NCBI RefSeq assembly: GCF_003260275.1
Contig: NZ_QJHB01000009.1
Span: 142,147-206,146, forward strand
Length of the DNA: 64,000 nucleotides
Origin: Homoserinimonas sp. OAct 916
GTDB lineage: Bacteria > Actinomycetota > Actinomycetes > Actinomycetales > Microbacteriaceae
Direction of reading: 5' to 3'
This document shows, piece after piece, positions 1 to 8,929 of the stretch (the first letter of the stretch is position 1; each line of letters begins with the position of its first letter). Below the pieces are notes generated by a model. The model worked only from the letters and a program-made list of their open reading frames with translations, was not told the DNA's origin and did no database searches. The translations under genes and the position numbers were made by a program.

Positions 1-726
1 ACGGTGGTCGGCAAGCGCGCCTTCGTCGAGCAGCACTCCGCTGCCGAAAGCGTGCCGGAACCCGACATGCTGGGAGGGCAGCAGGCGGTTTATGTGAGTG
101 TCGACGGTGTGTTCGCCGGAACGCTGTTATTGCGCGACCAGCTCCGTCACAATTCGGCCCAGACGCTGCGGGCGCTGGCCAGCCTCGGCGTGCAGGACAC
201 GCTGATGCTCACCGGAGATGCGCGTCACACCGCCGAACACATGGGTCAGGAACTGGGGCTCACCGATGTGCGTGCCGACCTGCTGCCGATGGACAAGGTG
301 ACCGCGGTCGAAGCGATCAGCGCGCGCCCCGTCATGATGATCGGCGACGGTGTCAACGATGCCCCCGTCCTGACGGCCGCGGATATCGGCGTCGCGATGG
401 GGGCAAAGGGGTCGACGGCCGCCTCTGACTCCGCCGACGTGGTGATCATGACCGACGACATCTCACGGGTGGTCGACGCCGTTCTGATCGGGCAGCGCAC
501 CATGCGTGTGGCGACGCAAAGTATTTGGTTGGGCATCGGGTTGAGCGTGGGACTGATGCTGGTGGCCACCTTCGGATGGTTGCCGGCCATCGTGGGGGCG
601 ACACTGCAAGAGGTGATCGACCTCGCCACAATTCTGAACTCGTTGCGCGCGCTCACTGCTGGCCGCGCGGCCCGTCGTGCGGCACCCGCCCAGCGAGTGG
701 AGAAGGTGCCCGTCACCATGCACTAG
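1..726 (+). CDS. Heavy-metal P1B-type ATPase, C-terminal part (5' end outside window)
   Basis: This is the last 241 residues of a cation-exporting P-type ATPase; the reading frame is open to the left edge, so the GTG near base 4 is not the true start. The visible part holds the second half of the cytoplasmic P domain, with MLTGD and the hinge motif GDGVNDAP (about residue 115), followed by a final pair of membrane helices ending in QEVIDLATILNSLRAL and a short basic tail. The transmembrane metal-binding motif, the DKTG phosphorylation site and any N-terminal HMA domain lie upstream and cannot be seen, so the metal (Zn/Cd/Co/Cu) cannot be assigned. The next gene starts 29 bp downstream. Confidence 0.9.
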   Translation, partial: TVVGKRAFVEQHSAAESVPEPDMLGGQQAVYVSVDGVFAGTLLLRDQLRHNSAQTLRALASLGVQDTLMLTGDARHTAEHMGQELGLTDVRADLLPMDKVTAVEAISARPVMMIGDGVNDAPVLTAADIGVAMGAKGSTAASDSADVVIMTDDISRVVDAVLIGQRTMRVATQSIWLGIGLSVGLMLVATFGWLPAIVGATLQEVIDLATILNSLRALTAGRAARRAAPAQRVEKVPVTMH

Positions 727-748
727 TGTGATAGCGTGCTATTACACA
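727..748. promoter_or_regulatory. Imperfect palindrome before the TrpR-like gene, putative autoregulatory operator
   Basis: Half-sites TGTGATAGC and, on the other strand, TGTGTAATAGC face each other in the 29 bp gap between the ATPase stop and the start of the TrpR-like regulator. The position directly at the start codon fits repression of the regulator and the his genes behind it. No good -35/-10 pair is visible in the short gap, so the promoter may lie in the end of the ATPase gene. Confidence 0.4.
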
Positions 749-755
749 GGAACGG

Positions 756-1085
756 ATGAGCATGAAGCGGAACACCACGGCTACGCCCGGCGCCAATGAT
801 TCAACAGATGCGCTGGATGACCTCGCCGATGCTTTCGTCCGGCTGACCGATGTCGACGACATGCGGGCGTTCCTCACCGACCTGTGCACTCCGGCCGAGC
901 TGGAGGCGATGACCGATCGCTGGCGAGTGGTTCCGGCCCTGGTCGGCGGCGTCTCGTATCGGCAGATCCACGAGAATACCGGGGTGAGCGTCACGACCGT
1001 TGGCCGTGTTGCCCGACATCTGGAGCATGGTGCGGGCGGCTATGCGGCAGCGCTCGCCGGCCGTCGGACAGGCAACGCCGGCTGA
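756..1085 (+). CDS. TrpR/YerC-YecD family regulator leading the his operon
   Basis: A 109-residue DNA-binding protein. The core from about residue 20 to 95 matches the TrpR-like YerC/YecD fold: AFLTDLCTPAELEAM, then a helix-turn-helix spanning SYRQIHENTGVSVTTVGRV. From family knowledge, such a gene heads the histidine operon in Xanthomonadales, where it is thought to repress it in response to histidine; the same role is inferred here. The ATG at 756 follows AGGAACGG at short distance and another ATG occurs two codons later. It is separated from hisG by 221 bp that hold a 17-bp repeat array. A family member not tied to histidine remains possible. Confidence 0.8.
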   Translation: MSMKRNTTATPGANDSTDALDDLADAFVRLTDVDDMRAFLTDLCTPAELEAMTDRWRVVPALVGGVSYRQIHENTGVSVTTVGRVARHLEHGAGGYAAALAGRRTGNAG

Positions 1086-1154
1086 ACGCCGACCAGCGGC
1101 CACCGCGGTGCGACTGTCCGAGCGTCCACCATCCGGTGGCCATGTGTGCTCCCG

Positions 1155-1290
1155 CCGATTGCCGTTCCCCACCGATTGCCCTTCCCCACCGATTGACCAT
1201 TTCCCGCCGCTTGCCCTCCCGCCTGATCGCGTTTCTTCCCTGATTGCCCGTCTGACCTGATTTCCCTTCTGACCTGATTGCCCTTTTCAA
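1155..1290 (+). repeat. 17-bp tandem array, 8 diverged units, between regulator and hisG
   Basis: Eight consecutive 17-bp units run without a break, the clearest being CCGATTGCCCTTCCCCA (1172-1188) and CTGATTGCCCTTTTCAA (1274-1290). Each begins with a form of C-C/T-GATTG followed by a pyrimidine run. A ninth partial unit (CTGATCGAG) reaches the hisG ribosome-binding region. The array fills most of the hisG leader and could carry phased regulator binding sites or simply be slippage. Confidence 0.8.
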
Positions 1291-1306
1291 CTGATCGAGA
1301 GACCAC

Positions 1307-2248
1307 ATGCTCCCCACCACCGTCGCAGCCGCCACCGAAGCGCCTCCGGCCAAACCGGTACGCGACCGATTGCGCATCGCGATCCAGAAGTCGGGCAGGC
1401 TCGCTGATCCTGCACGCGAACTGCTCGCCGCCTGCGGGCTCAGCTGGCGCGAAAGCCGCGACCGGCTGTTCTGTTACGGGGAGTCGTTGCCGATCGACCT
1501 GCTGCTCGTGCGCGACGATGACATTCCGGGACTCATCACCGACGGTGTCTGCGATCTCGGAATCTTCGGTCGCAATGTTGCCCTCGAATACGATTCGGCC
1601 CGGCGGTCTCGCGGCCTCGATTCCAGCTACAGCGAATGGCGGGCGCTCGGGTTCGGGGCCTGCCGGCTCGACCTGGCCGTTCCGCAGGATTTCGACTGGA
1701 CGGGACCTGCAGACGTGGAAGGCCTCCGGATCGCGACCAGCTACCCGAACCTGCTCAGCGACTGGCTGGCCGGGCAACAGATCGACGCCGAAGTGGTGCA
1801 ACTGATGGGATCGGTCGAGATCGCACCCAGGCTCGGCCAGGCCGATATCATCTGCGACCTGGTCTCCAGCGGGGGAACCCTGGCAGCCAACCAACTCAAG
1901 CCGGTGCACACCATGATGCAGAGTGAGGCGATCATCGTCGGACCGACGGGCGAACTCGATGAGACTCGGGCCCGGATCGCTGACCAGTTGATGCGCCGCC
2001 TCGACGGCGCGCTGAGCGCACGCGAGGGACGACTGTTGTTGCTTCGCACCAACCGCACGACGCTCGACGCCGTGCTCGCCGAACTGCCCCCGGGCGAGAC
2101 ACCCACAATCACCGCCGTCGATGGTGGCGCCGAAGTGTCGGTGCAGGTCCTCAGCCGTGGTGCCGTCTCCTGGCAACGTCTTGAAGACCTGAAACGGGCC
2201 GGTGCCAACGGCATCTTCGTGCTTCCGGTCGAGGGCATGTTGGCGTGA
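1307..2248 (+). CDS. hisG: ATP phosphoribosyltransferase, long form
   Basis: First enzyme of histidine synthesis (ATP + PRPP to phosphoribosyl-ATP), cytoplasmic. The 313 residues include the opening [12 protein letters not shown], the periplasmic-binding-like core with DLGIFGRN and [18 protein letters not shown], the phosphate-binding ISSGGT-like stretch LVSSGGTL, and a C-terminal ACT-like regulatory domain, so this is the HisZ-independent long form. The wording of many segments ([18 protein letters not shown], [20 protein letters not shown]) recalls Xanthomonadaceae rather than actinobacterial HisG. The ATG at 1307 follows GAGAGACC. The stop overlaps the hisC start by 4 bp (GTGA). hisD, expected next in this operon type, is missing. 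Confidence 0.96.
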   Translation: MLPTTVAAATEAPPAKPVRDRLRIAIQKSGRLADPARELLAACGLSWRESRDRLFCYGESLPIDLLLVRDDDIPGLITDGVCDLGIFGRNVALEYDSARRSRGLDSSYSEWRALGFGACRLDLAVPQDFDWTGPADVEGLRIATSYPNLLSDWLAGQQIDAEVVQLMGSVEIAPRLGQADIICDLVSSGGTLAANQLKPVHTMMQSEAIIVGPTGELDETRARIADQLMRRLDGALSAREGRLLLLRTNRTTLDAVLAELPPGETPTITAVDGGAEVSVQVLSRGAVSWQRLEDLKRAGANGIFVLPVEGMLA

Positions 2249-3474
2249 GTACGACATCCGCCTCCGAGAACCTCGCGTCGCCGCTCGACCTGGTTCGACC
2301 CGACCTCAAGGGATTCACCGGCTACTCATCGGCGAGGCTCGAGACACCGGCAGATGCATCGGATGAGGTGCCGGCCGAAAGTGGGCAGCCCGAGCGACTG
2401 TGGCTGAACGCGAATGAGTCGGCGTGGGACAACCCTGCCGACGATGCGGGCGCAGCGCGGCGCTACCCCGAGCCACAACCGGATCGCCTGCGCCGGGCGC
2501 TGGCCGAACTCTACGATTGCAGCAGTGCTGAGTTGCTCGCCTGCCGGGGAAGCGACGAGGCGATCGATCTTCTCGTGCGCGCACTCTGCGCTCCCGGCGG
2601 CGACGCGATCGTGATAACGCCGCCCACGTTCGGCATGTACACCGTGAGCGCCCGCCTGAACGGCACCCGCGTGTTGGAGGTGCCGCAGCTGGATGAGGCA
2701 GATGGGCTTCGGGTCGACCTCGATGCCGTCCGCCGGGTCACGCTCGCCGAACGTGCCCGAGTGGTGTTTCTGGCCTCGCCCGGGAACCCGTCTGGGGCCA
2801 GCATTCCGCTGGACCGTGTACGCGAACTCGCGCTCGCGCTCGCCGGCCAGGCTCTGGTCGTGGTCGATGAGGCCTACGGAGAGTTCGCGATCGAGGCGTC
2901 CGCGGTCACCCTGCTCGCGGACGTGCCGAACGTGGCCGTGTTGCGAACGATGTCGAAGGCACACGCGCTGGCCGGAGCGCGGATCGGGGCCGTGATCGCG
3001 CGGCCGGAGTTGATCGCGGTTCTCGGTCGCTGTCAGGCGCCCTACCCGCTGCCTGTCTGCAGCGTCAATCTCGCCTGCGCCGCGCTCGAAGCCGACTCGG
3101 TGCAGCGCACCCGGGCCGCGGTGCGCGAGGCGGTTGCCGGGCGAGCGAGGCTCGCCGATCTGCTCGAGGCCAGCCCCGGGGTGAGCCGGGTCTACCGTTC
3201 AGACGCGAATTTCGTGCTGGCCCGCTTCGTCGATGCCGAATGGGCGTTGCAAAGGTTCGAAGACCAGGCGATCGTGGTGCGAGACATGCGCGACAAACCC
3301 GGACTGACCGATGCCCTGCGTATCAGTGTCGGAACAGGCGATGCCCTGAACCGGGTGGCGGCCGTGCTTGCCGACCTTCCGGCAGAGCCTGCCGCGCGCC
3401 AACACACTTCAGCCCAGCCCTCGTCAACCCAGACCCGACCGACCGAACCCGCAACCAGGAGTACAGCCCCGTGA
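2245..3474 (+). CDS. hisC: Histidinol-phosphate aminotransferase
   Basis: PLP-dependent fold-type I aminotransferase (409 residues) converting imidazole-acetol phosphate to histidinol phosphate. Seen: the substrate segment WLNANESAW, the [15 protein letters not shown] motif near residue 105, the cofactor-binding [10 protein letters not shown], and the Schiff-base lysine in [14 protein letters not shown]. The C-terminus carries about 25 extra low-complexity residues rich in Thr/Ser/Pro. The GTG start overlaps the hisG stop, and the hisC stop overlaps the hisB GTG, giving a tightly coupled translational unit. Confidence 0.95.
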   Translation: MSTTSASENLASPLDLVRPDLKGFTGYSSARLETPADASDEVPAESGQPERLWLNANESAWDNPADDAGAARRYPEPQPDRLRRALAELYDCSSAELLACRGSDEAIDLLVRALCAPGGDAIVITPPTFGMYTVSARLNGTRVLEVPQLDEADGLRVDLDAVRRVTLAERARVVFLASPGNPSGASIPLDRVRELALALAGQALVVVDEAYGEFAIEASAVTLLADVPNVAVLRTMSKAHALAGARIGAVIARPELIAVLGRCQAPYPLPVCSVNLACAALEADSVQRTRAAVREAVAGRARLADLLEASPGVSRVYRSDANFVLARFVDAEWALQRFEDQAIVVRDMRDKPGLTDALRISVGTGDALNRVAAVLADLPAEPAARQHTSAQPSSTQTRPTEPATRSTAP

Positions 3475-4556
3475 GCAGCCAACGCCCCATCCTCTTCATC
3501 GACCGTGACGGCACCCTGATCGAAGAGCCCGAAGATTTTCAGATCGACGCCTACGACAAGCTGCGATTCGTTCCGAACGTGATCGCCCCGCTGCTGAGAC
3601 TGCGTGACTCCGGCTGGGAGTTCGTGATGGTCACCAACCAGGACGGGCTCGGAACCGACGCTTTTCCCCAAGCCGACTTCGACGGGCCGCACAACCTGAT
3701 GATGGAGATCTTCGCCAGCCAGGGGATCACCTTCAGCCAGGTGCTCATCGACACCTCGTTCCCGGCCGACAATGCATCCACTCGCAAGCCCGGGATCGGG
3801 TTGATGGTCGAACTGCTCAAGGACCGCGGGGTCGACTGGGCCAGGTCGGCGATGGTGGGAGACCGTGCAACCGACAAGGAGTTCGCCGACAACCTCGGCA
3901 TTCGCTCCTTCACCCTGAAGTCAGAGGCGTTCTCCGAGGGAGAGTGGGACTGGCCCGGCATCGCCCAGGAGCTGATCGATGCGCCACGCCGTGCCCGCGT
4001 TGTGCGCAACACCCGCGAGACGAAGATCACCGTCTCGGTCGACCTGGACACCGTGGCCGATGCCCAAGTGAGCACGGGGCTGGGTTTCTTCGACCATATG
4101 CTCGACCAACTGGGCAAGCACGGCGGGTTCGCGCTGTCTCTCACCTGCGACGGTGACCTGCACATCGATGAGCACCACACCATCGAGGACAGCGCGCTCG
4201 CACTGGGCCAGGCGCTGAAGGAGGCGCTCGGCGACAAACGCGGGATCGGCCGTTACGGGTTCACCCTGCCGATGGATGAGGCGCTGGCCCAGGCGGCGAT
4301 CGACTTCTCCGGGCGACCCTACCTGGTGTTCAACTGTGACTTCACCCGCGAGATCGTCGGTGACTTCCCGACCGAGCTAGTCGAGCACTTCTGGCGGTCG
4401 CTGTGCGAGTCGGCTGGCCTCAATCTGAACCTGACCGTCACCGGTGACAACAACCACCACATGATTGAAGCCGGTTTCAAAGCGGTCGCTCGTGCCTTGC
4501 GGCAGGCGATTGCCCGCAGCGGTACCGAGTTGCCCACCACCAAAGGGTTGTTGTGA
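3471..4556 (+). CDS. hisB: Bifunctional histidinol-phosphatase / imidazoleglycerol-phosphate dehydratase
   Basis: Catalyses the dehydratase step and the histidinol-phosphate dephosphorylation. The start was set at GTG 3471, overlapping the hisC stop (361 residues; the open frame extends further upstream but without homology). Residues 1-165 are a HAD phosphatase with IDRDGT (nucleophile Asp) and MVGDRATD; residues 170-361 are the dehydratase with [18 protein letters not shown] and NNHHMIEA. The phosphatase loop that holds four zinc ligands in E. coli (CPH...CDC) reads [14 protein letters not shown] here and lacks them, as I recall for Xanthomonas HisB. This two-domain HisB is typical of gammaproteobacteria; actinobacteria normally encode the dehydratase alone. 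Confidence 0.95.
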   Translation: MSSQRPILFIDRDGTLIEEPEDFQIDAYDKLRFVPNVIAPLLRLRDSGWEFVMVTNQDGLGTDAFPQADFDGPHNLMMEIFASQGITFSQVLIDTSFPADNASTRKPGIGLMVELLKDRGVDWARSAMVGDRATDKEFADNLGIRSFTLKSEAFSEGEWDWPGIAQELIDAPRRARVVRNTRETKITVSVDLDTVADAQVSTGLGFFDHMLDQLGKHGGFALSLTCDGDLHIDEHHTIEDSALALGQALKEALGDKRGIGRYGFTLPMDEALAQAAIDFSGRPYLVFNCDFTREIVGDFPTELVEHFWRSLCESAGLNLNLTVTGDNNHHMIEAGFKAVARALRQAIARSGTELPTTKGLL

Positions 4557-5185
4557 GTGAAGCAGATTCAAATGCAGCGCGCCCGGTACGGGTCGCACTG
4601 ATCGACAGCGGGGGCGCCAACACCGGCTCGGTGAAGTTCGCGCTCGACCGGTTGGGGGCAAACTCTGTGATCACGGTCGACCCTGCCGTCATCGAGGAAG
4701 CCGACCGGGTGATCCTGCCCGGGGTGGGCGCCGCCCGGCACGCCATGGCCAGATTGGGTGACGCTGGGCTGGTCGAATTCGTGCGCAACCTCACCGTTCC
4801 GCTGCTCGGCATCTGCCTCGGAATGCAATTGCTGTACGAGTTTTCCGACGAGGGCGAAACACAGTGCCTGGGCATTCTTCCCGGCAGAGTCGAACGCATG
4901 CAGCCGGCCGAGCACGTTCGCATTCCGCAGATGGGGTGGAACAAGGTTGACCGGCTGCGAAGAGATACGCTCACGGTGGCACTGAGAGACGGCGCCCCGG
5001 CCTATTTCGTGCACAGCTACGCGGCGCCGGTCACCGAAGACACGATCTCGACCTTCACACACGGCGGCACCTACACGGCCATCGTCGGCCGTGGTACGGT
5101 GCGCGGTGCGCAATTTCATCCGGAACGTTCCGGGTCATTCGGGCAGCAACTGCTGCGCACATTCCTTGAGGAGAAGATTTCATGA
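4553..5185 (+). CDS. hisH: Imidazole glycerol phosphate synthase, glutaminase subunit
   Basis: Class I glutamine amidotransferase of 210 residues supplying ammonia to HisF. Seen: [13 protein letters not shown] at the N-terminus, the nucleophile elbow [11 protein letters not shown] (Cys near residue 85), and the catalytic His/Glu in [10 protein letters not shown] near residue 190. The oxyanion strand has the expected GVGAARHAM. The GTG start overlaps the hisB stop and the stop overlaps the hisA ATG, so HisH is made together with its neighbours and partners HisF two genes downstream. Confidence 0.94.
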   Translation: MSEADSNAARPVRVALIDSGGANTGSVKFALDRLGANSVITVDPAVIEEADRVILPGVGAARHAMARLGDAGLVEFVRNLTVPLLGICLGMQLLYEFSDEGETQCLGILPGRVERMQPAEHVRIPQMGWNKVDRLRRDTLTVALRDGAPAYFVHSYAAPVTEDTISTFTHGGTYTAIVGRGTVRGAQFHPERSGSFGQQLLRTFLEEKIS

Positions 5186-6042
5186 CCCAGGGCCAGGAAC
5201 CCGCCTTCATTGTCTACCCTGCGATCGACGTGCGCGAGGGTCACGTCGTACGGCTGGTACAGGGCGATTACGCCCGCGAGACGCGCTATCCAGGGACACC
5301 CATCCAGACGGCCGCCGGCTACGCCGCCGATGGTGCCACCTGGTTGCACCTGGTCGACCTCGATGCGGCCAAGGCGGGCGGCTACACGCTCGGCCCCCTG
5401 CTTCGCCGAATCGCCGACGAGACCGGCCTGAAAGTGCAGACCGGTGGCGGTGTGCGGAACGAGACTGACGTGGAGGCATTGCTTGAGGGGGGCGCCGACC
5501 GGGTGGTGATCGGCTCACTCGCGGTGCGTGCGCCTGACCTGGTTCTGGCCTGGATGGAACGATTCGGTGCCGACCGCTTCACGATCGCATTGGACGCCCG
5601 AGAATCGAACCGTCGGTGGACCCTGCCGATCGCCGGTTGGACAGAAGACAGCGATGTCGATCTGCTGCCTCTCGTCAATGAATATGCCAATGCGGGCATG
5701 CGCCACCTGCTGTCGACAGACATCGGCCGCGATGGAATGATGGCCGGCCCGAACACCGACCTCTACCAGGAAGTCGTGGCGATCGCGCCTGGGGTGGCCG
5801 TTCAGGCCTCGGGAGGTGTGCGTGATGTCGCCGACGTGCTGGCCGCCCGGGACGTGGGGTGCGCCGGTGCGATCATCGGCAAGACCCTGCTCGACGGCAG
5901 GCTGGAACTGGCCGATGCGCTCGCTGCGGTCAAGAACGCCGCGGCGAAGAACACCGCGGCGAAGAATACAGCCGGGAAGAATATCGCCGTGAAGAATCCA
6001 GCGGCGAACAATACAGCGGTCGACACGGCGGCGGGCGCCTGA
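5182..6042 (+). CDS. hisA: ProFAR isomerase HisA with a repeated C-terminal tail
   Basis: TIM-barrel isomerase of the histidine pathway; 286 residues, about 40 more than usual. The barrel (residues 8-250) shows [45 protein letters not shown] and the phosphate site [11 protein letters not shown]. The [10 protein letters not shown] segment resembles xanthomonad HisA rather than the dual-function PriA usual in actinobacteria, so TrpF activity should not be assumed. After LADALAAV comes a tail of six 5-residue repeats of the type KNTAA. The start overlaps the hisH stop; the stop overlaps the hisF ATG by 1 bp. Confidence 0.93.
   Translation: MTQGQEPAFIVYPAIDVREGHVVRLVQGDYARETRYPGTPIQTAAGYAADGATWLHLVDLDAAKAGGYTLGPLLRRIADETGLKVQTGGGVRNETDVEALLEGGADRVVIGSLAVRAPDLVLAWMERFGADRFTIALDARESNRRWTLPIAGWTEDSDVDLLPLVNEYANAGMRHLLSTDIGRDGMMAGPNTDLYQEVVAIAPGVAVQASGGVRDVADVLAARDVGCAGAIIGKTLLDGRLELADALAAVKNAAAKNTAAKNTAGKNIAVKNPAANNTAVDTAAGA
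5932..6021 (+). repeat. Six 15-bp units inside the 3' end of hisA
   Basis: In-frame 15-bp units starting AAGAAC or AAGAAT (5932, 5947, 5962, 5977, 5992) and AACAAT (6007) encode [25 protein letters not shown] and NNTAV. They add an Ala/Asn/Lys tail beyond the HisA barrel. Confidence 0.92.
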
Positions 6043-6818
6043 TGCTGAGCAGACGCATCGTGCCCTGTCTGGATGTGCGTGACGGCCGCGTGGTCAAGGG
6101 CACCCGGTTTCGTGACCACCGTGACATGGGTGGGATCGTTGAGCTGGCCGAGCGTTACCGTGACGAGGGTGCCGACGAGCTGGTTTTCTACGACATCACG
6201 GCCAGCCCCGACGGGCGCAGCGCCGACATGGAATGGATCGAGAAGGTGGCGCGTGTGATCGATATTCCGTTCTGCGTTGCCGGTGGGATCCGGGATGTCG
6301 ACACGGCGCGCGCGATCCTCAACGCCGGTGCCGACAAGGTCTCGGTGAACACCCCGGCGACGGAGCGGCCCGAGCTGATCACTGAACTGGCTGACGCCTT
6401 TGGCGTGCAATGTGTTGTGGTCGGCATCGACAGCCTGCGCGACGACGACGGTGAATGGCGGGTGCGGCAGTACACCGGGCAGGTGGAGCGCACGCGCGCG
6501 CTGCCCACCCGCACGCTCGACTGGGTCACCCGCGTGCAGGAGCTGGGGGCGGGCGAAGTGGTGCTCAACTGCATGGGCAGCGACGGGGTGCGTGACGGCT
6601 ACGATCTGGAACAGCTGGGCGCGGTTCGGCAGGTCTGCGATGTGCCCCTGGTTGCCAGTGGTGGTGCCGGCACCATGCAACACTTCGTCGATGTGTTCCG
6701 CGTGGCCGACGTCGATGCCGCCCTCGCAGCGACCGTGTTCCACTCGGGGGAAATACTCATTCCGGAGCTGAAGCTTCAGCTGCGGCGCAAGGGAATCGAG
6801 GTACGTGATGTTGCCTGA
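6042..6818 (+). CDS. hisF: Imidazole glycerol phosphate synthase, cyclase subunit
   Basis: Second TIM barrel of the pathway (258 residues), using ammonia from HisH to make imidazole glycerol phosphate and AICAR. The start was set at ATG 6042, which overlaps the hisA stop and yields the canonical N-terminus [17 protein letters not shown]. Further motifs are [31 protein letters not shown], and the second phosphate site [11 protein letters not shown]. The catalytic Asp residues (CLDV near residue 11 and LNCMGSDG near residue 178) are present. Confidence 0.95.
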   Translation: MLSRRIVPCLDVRDGRVVKGTRFRDHRDMGGIVELAERYRDEGADELVFYDITASPDGRSADMEWIEKVARVIDIPFCVAGGIRDVDTARAILNAGADKVSVNTPATERPELITELADAFGVQCVVVGIDSLRDDDGEWRVRQYTGQVERTRALPTRTLDWVTRVQELGAGEVVLNCMGSDGVRDGYDLEQLGAVRQVCDVPLVASGGAGTMQHFVDVFRVADVDAALAATVFHSGEILIPELKLQLRRKGIEVRDVA

Positions 6819-7455
6819 ACAAAAGGGTCCAGCGGGGCCGGGCCCAAACACGATCGATCTCGACGCGCTCGACTGGGCGAAGATGGACGGGTTGGTCCCC
6901 GCCATTGTTCAGGATGCCGCCACCGGGCGGGTGCTGATGCTCGGCTATATGAATCGGGAGGCTGCCCGTGCCACCCGTGATTCCGGGCGGGTCACCTTCT
7001 ACAGCCGCAGTCGCCAGAAGCAGTGGGTCAAAGGAGAGAGCTCGGGCAACACGCTCACCCTCGTACACATGGAAGCCGATTGTGACGCAGACACTCTGCT
7101 GGTGCAGGCGATCCCGGCCGGGCCGACCTGTCACACCGGCCGCACCAGCTGCTTCGCGGATGCTCCCGGGAACTTTCTTGGCGAACTCGACGCCCTGGTC
7201 GCCGACCGTGCGGCCACACCGGTCGCCGGCAGTTATACAACGAGCCTCCTCGAGTCGGGTATCCGCCGCATCGCCCAGAAGGTGGGGGAAGAAGGCGTCG
7301 AGACGGCGCTGGCCGCGGTCGTCCAGGAAGACGATGACCTACTGGGGGAGGCCTCTGACCTCATCTACCACGTGCTCGTGTTGCTGCGAGCCCGCGGCCT
7401 TTCCCTCGCCGATGTTGTCGACCTGCTGGAGCTGCGGCACCAGCCCACGGCGTGA
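6808..7455 (+). CDS. hisI: Phosphoribosyl-AMP cyclohydrolase / phosphoribosyl-ATP pyrophosphatase fusion
   Basis: Bifunctional HisIE of 215 residues performing steps two and three of the pathway. Residues 1-115 form the cyclohydrolase with [26 protein letters not shown] and the metal-binding DCDADTLL and CHTGRTSCF. Residues 120-215 form the pyrophosphatase with [10 protein letters not shown] and [13 protein letters not shown]. The start lies 11 bp inside hisF (ATG 6808; a GTG one codon upstream is possible). In actinobacteria hisI and hisE are normally separate genes, so the fusion supports a foreign origin of the operon. This is the last gene of the operon; a convergent gene ends 65 bp away. 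Confidence 0.95.
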   Translation: MLPEQKGPAGPGPNTIDLDALDWAKMDGLVPAIVQDAATGRVLMLGYMNREAARATRDSGRVTFYSRSRQKQWVKGESSGNTLTLVHMEADCDADTLLVQAIPAGPTCHTGRTSCFADAPGNFLGELDALVADRAATPVAGSYTTSLLESGIRRIAQKVGEEGVETALAAVVQEDDDLLGEASDLIYHVLVLLRARGLSLADVVDLLELRHQPTA

Positions 7456-7520
7456 AGCAGCGTGCAGAGCAGGACGCGAATCGTTAATCCGAAATCTTCA
7501 CCGGCCCAGCTGCACAGCCA

Positions 7521-8102
7521 TCAACTCTCCGATTCTCGTCCTCGAAGCGCTCGGTCAACACGTTCTCCGGGCCGCGCCCAGACTTCCTCGTCCCGGAGCT
7601 CATCCTTTTCTCGCTGTGCCTGAGACGTTTCTTCGGCGGCCCTTCTGACAGCGCGAATGATCCCGTGGTATCCGGTGCACCGGCAGAGGTTTCCGTCAAT
7701 CGCTTCTCGAATCTCGGCTTCGCTCGGATCGGGGTTCTTCTTGAGCAGCTCTTCGGTGCAGAAGAGCATGCCGGGCAGGCAGTAACCACACTGAAAACCA
7801 AACTCTTCCCAGAACGCCGTTTGAATGATCGACAGGTGCTCGCTGCTCTCGGCAAAGCCCTCGATCGTGCGAATCTCGGCCTTGTCGGCGCTGACACCGA
7901 GGGCAAGACACGATTTCACCACTTCGCCATCGACAGTGACCGTGCATGCTCCACAGTCGCCGGTGCGGCAACCGACATGCGTACCGGTGAGGCCGAGGTC
8001 CACGCGGATGAAATCCACCAATGTCTCACGGACGTCTATGATCGCGTCGCGACTCTCTCCGTTTACCGTCACGTTGATTCCAACGCCCTCGTGAGTGGTC
8101 AT
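7521..8102 (-). CDS. Molybdenum hydroxylase, [2Fe-2S] subunit (cluster 1)
   Basis: Small iron-sulfur subunit (193 residues) of a xanthine-oxidase-family enzyme, carrying electrons from the Mo site to FAD. The N-terminal plant-ferredoxin-like domain has GCRTGDCGACTV plus KSCLAL; the C-terminal helical domain has FQCGYCLPGM and GNLCRCTGY, giving all eight cluster cysteines. Residues after about 165 are a charged tail rich in Glu/Arg not needed for the fold. The ATG overlaps the FAD-subunit stop (ATGA). Last gene of a three-gene operon read leftward and convergent with hisIE. Confidence 0.93.
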   Translation of the reverse strand: MTTHEGVGINVTVNGESRDAIIDVRETLVDFIRVDLGLTGTHVGCRTGDCGACTVTVDGEVVKSCLALGVSADKAEIRTIEGFAESSEHLSIIQTAFWEEFGFQCGYCLPGMLFCTEELLKKNPDPSEAEIREAIDGNLCRCTGYHGIIRAVRRAAEETSQAQREKDELRDEEVWARPGERVDRALRGRESES

Positions 8103-8929
8103 CGTTCTTCTCCTTCAATCTGTTCGCGGACAGCCCTCACGGCGCGTGTGGCCATGGTTCCTGCGGTATGGCGTCTGTAGTTCGCGTTGGCCAGTGCATC
8201 GCTCCAGGGATGGCTGATGAGCGAACGCGTGAGGTCGGCGATCTCATCCTCGGACTCGTCTCCGGCGAGGTCGACCACGACCGGCGTGGTCGCGGCGCCG
8301 CCGATCACGACGCGCTTGGCGAGCCCGTCTTCGGAGGCGATGCACCCGGCGGTGACGATCGGCGTGCTGCCTGTCACGTTCCTGAACTTCTGATAGGAGA
8401 AGATCCGCTCGGTGTCGGCGATCGGCACGAGGATCTCCTCCAAGAACTCGCCGGGACGAAGTGCCGTCGTCAGCGCGTCAAGGAAGAAATCGGTTGCCGC
8501 AACCTTTCGTTGACCGTCACCCGATCTGAGAACCATGGTGGCGTTCAGCGTGACGAGTGCTCCGGGAGCATCGGACGGGGGATACGCGAAACACGCTGAT
8601 CCGCCGATTGTGCCTGCGTTCCGAATCTGAATCCCACCGGTGATCCCCGACGCCACCTTTCTCAAGAACGGGGGAGTGTCGCCGGCCTCCAGCAGCTGGG
8701 TGTACGTCGTGCTCGGACCAATAGAAATCGTGTCCTGGTTTGTGGACACGCCCGACAGCCCGGCAGCTGAAAGATCCACGACGACTTTCGGCCGACGCAG
8801 GTGTTGCCCCATCTGCTGGACAACCCAGGTGCCGCCGCTGATGATCGCGACCTCATCCTCGGTCGTGATCGCTGTCACCACCTCGTCGACATTTGAGGGG
8901 CGTAAGTACTCGAAACGGTCCAGAATCAT
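8099..8929 (-). CDS. Molybdenum hydroxylase, FAD subunit (cluster 1)
   Basis: Medium subunit (276 residues) of the CoxM/XdhB type. The FAD-binding PCMH fold is shown by IISGGTWV near residue 30, VDLSAAGLSGV and the second loop GTIGGSACFAYPPSDAPG near residues 106-123; the C-terminal CODH-type domain follows. RBS AAGGAG lies 8 bp before the ATG, which overlaps the stop of the large subunit. It passes electrons from the iron-sulfur subunit to an external acceptor, not identifiable here. Confidence 0.92.
   Translation of the reverse strand: MILDRFEYLRPSNVDEVVTAITTEDEVAIISGGTWVVQQMGQHLRRPKVVVDLSAAGLSGVSTNQDTISIGPSTTYTQLLEAGDTPPFLRKVASGITGGIQIRNAGTIGGSACFAYPPSDAPGALVTLNATMVLRSGDGQRKVAATDFFLDALTTALRPGEFLEEILVPIADTERIFSYQKFRNVTGSTPIVTAGCIASEDGLAKRVVIGGAATTPVVVDLAGDESEDEIADLTRSLISHPWSDALANANYRRHTAGTMATRAVRAVREQIEGEER

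Noticed and set aside
246..719. Long open frame on the minus strand within the ATPase gene
   Set aside because: It is the antisense shadow of a high-GC gene; the plus-strand translation carries GDGVNDAP and other P-type ATPase motifs.
1040..2257. 405-codon minus-strand frame across the 17-bp repeats and hisG
   Set aside because: No recognised domain; its repeated peptide comes from the 17-bp array and the plus-strand hisG is certain.
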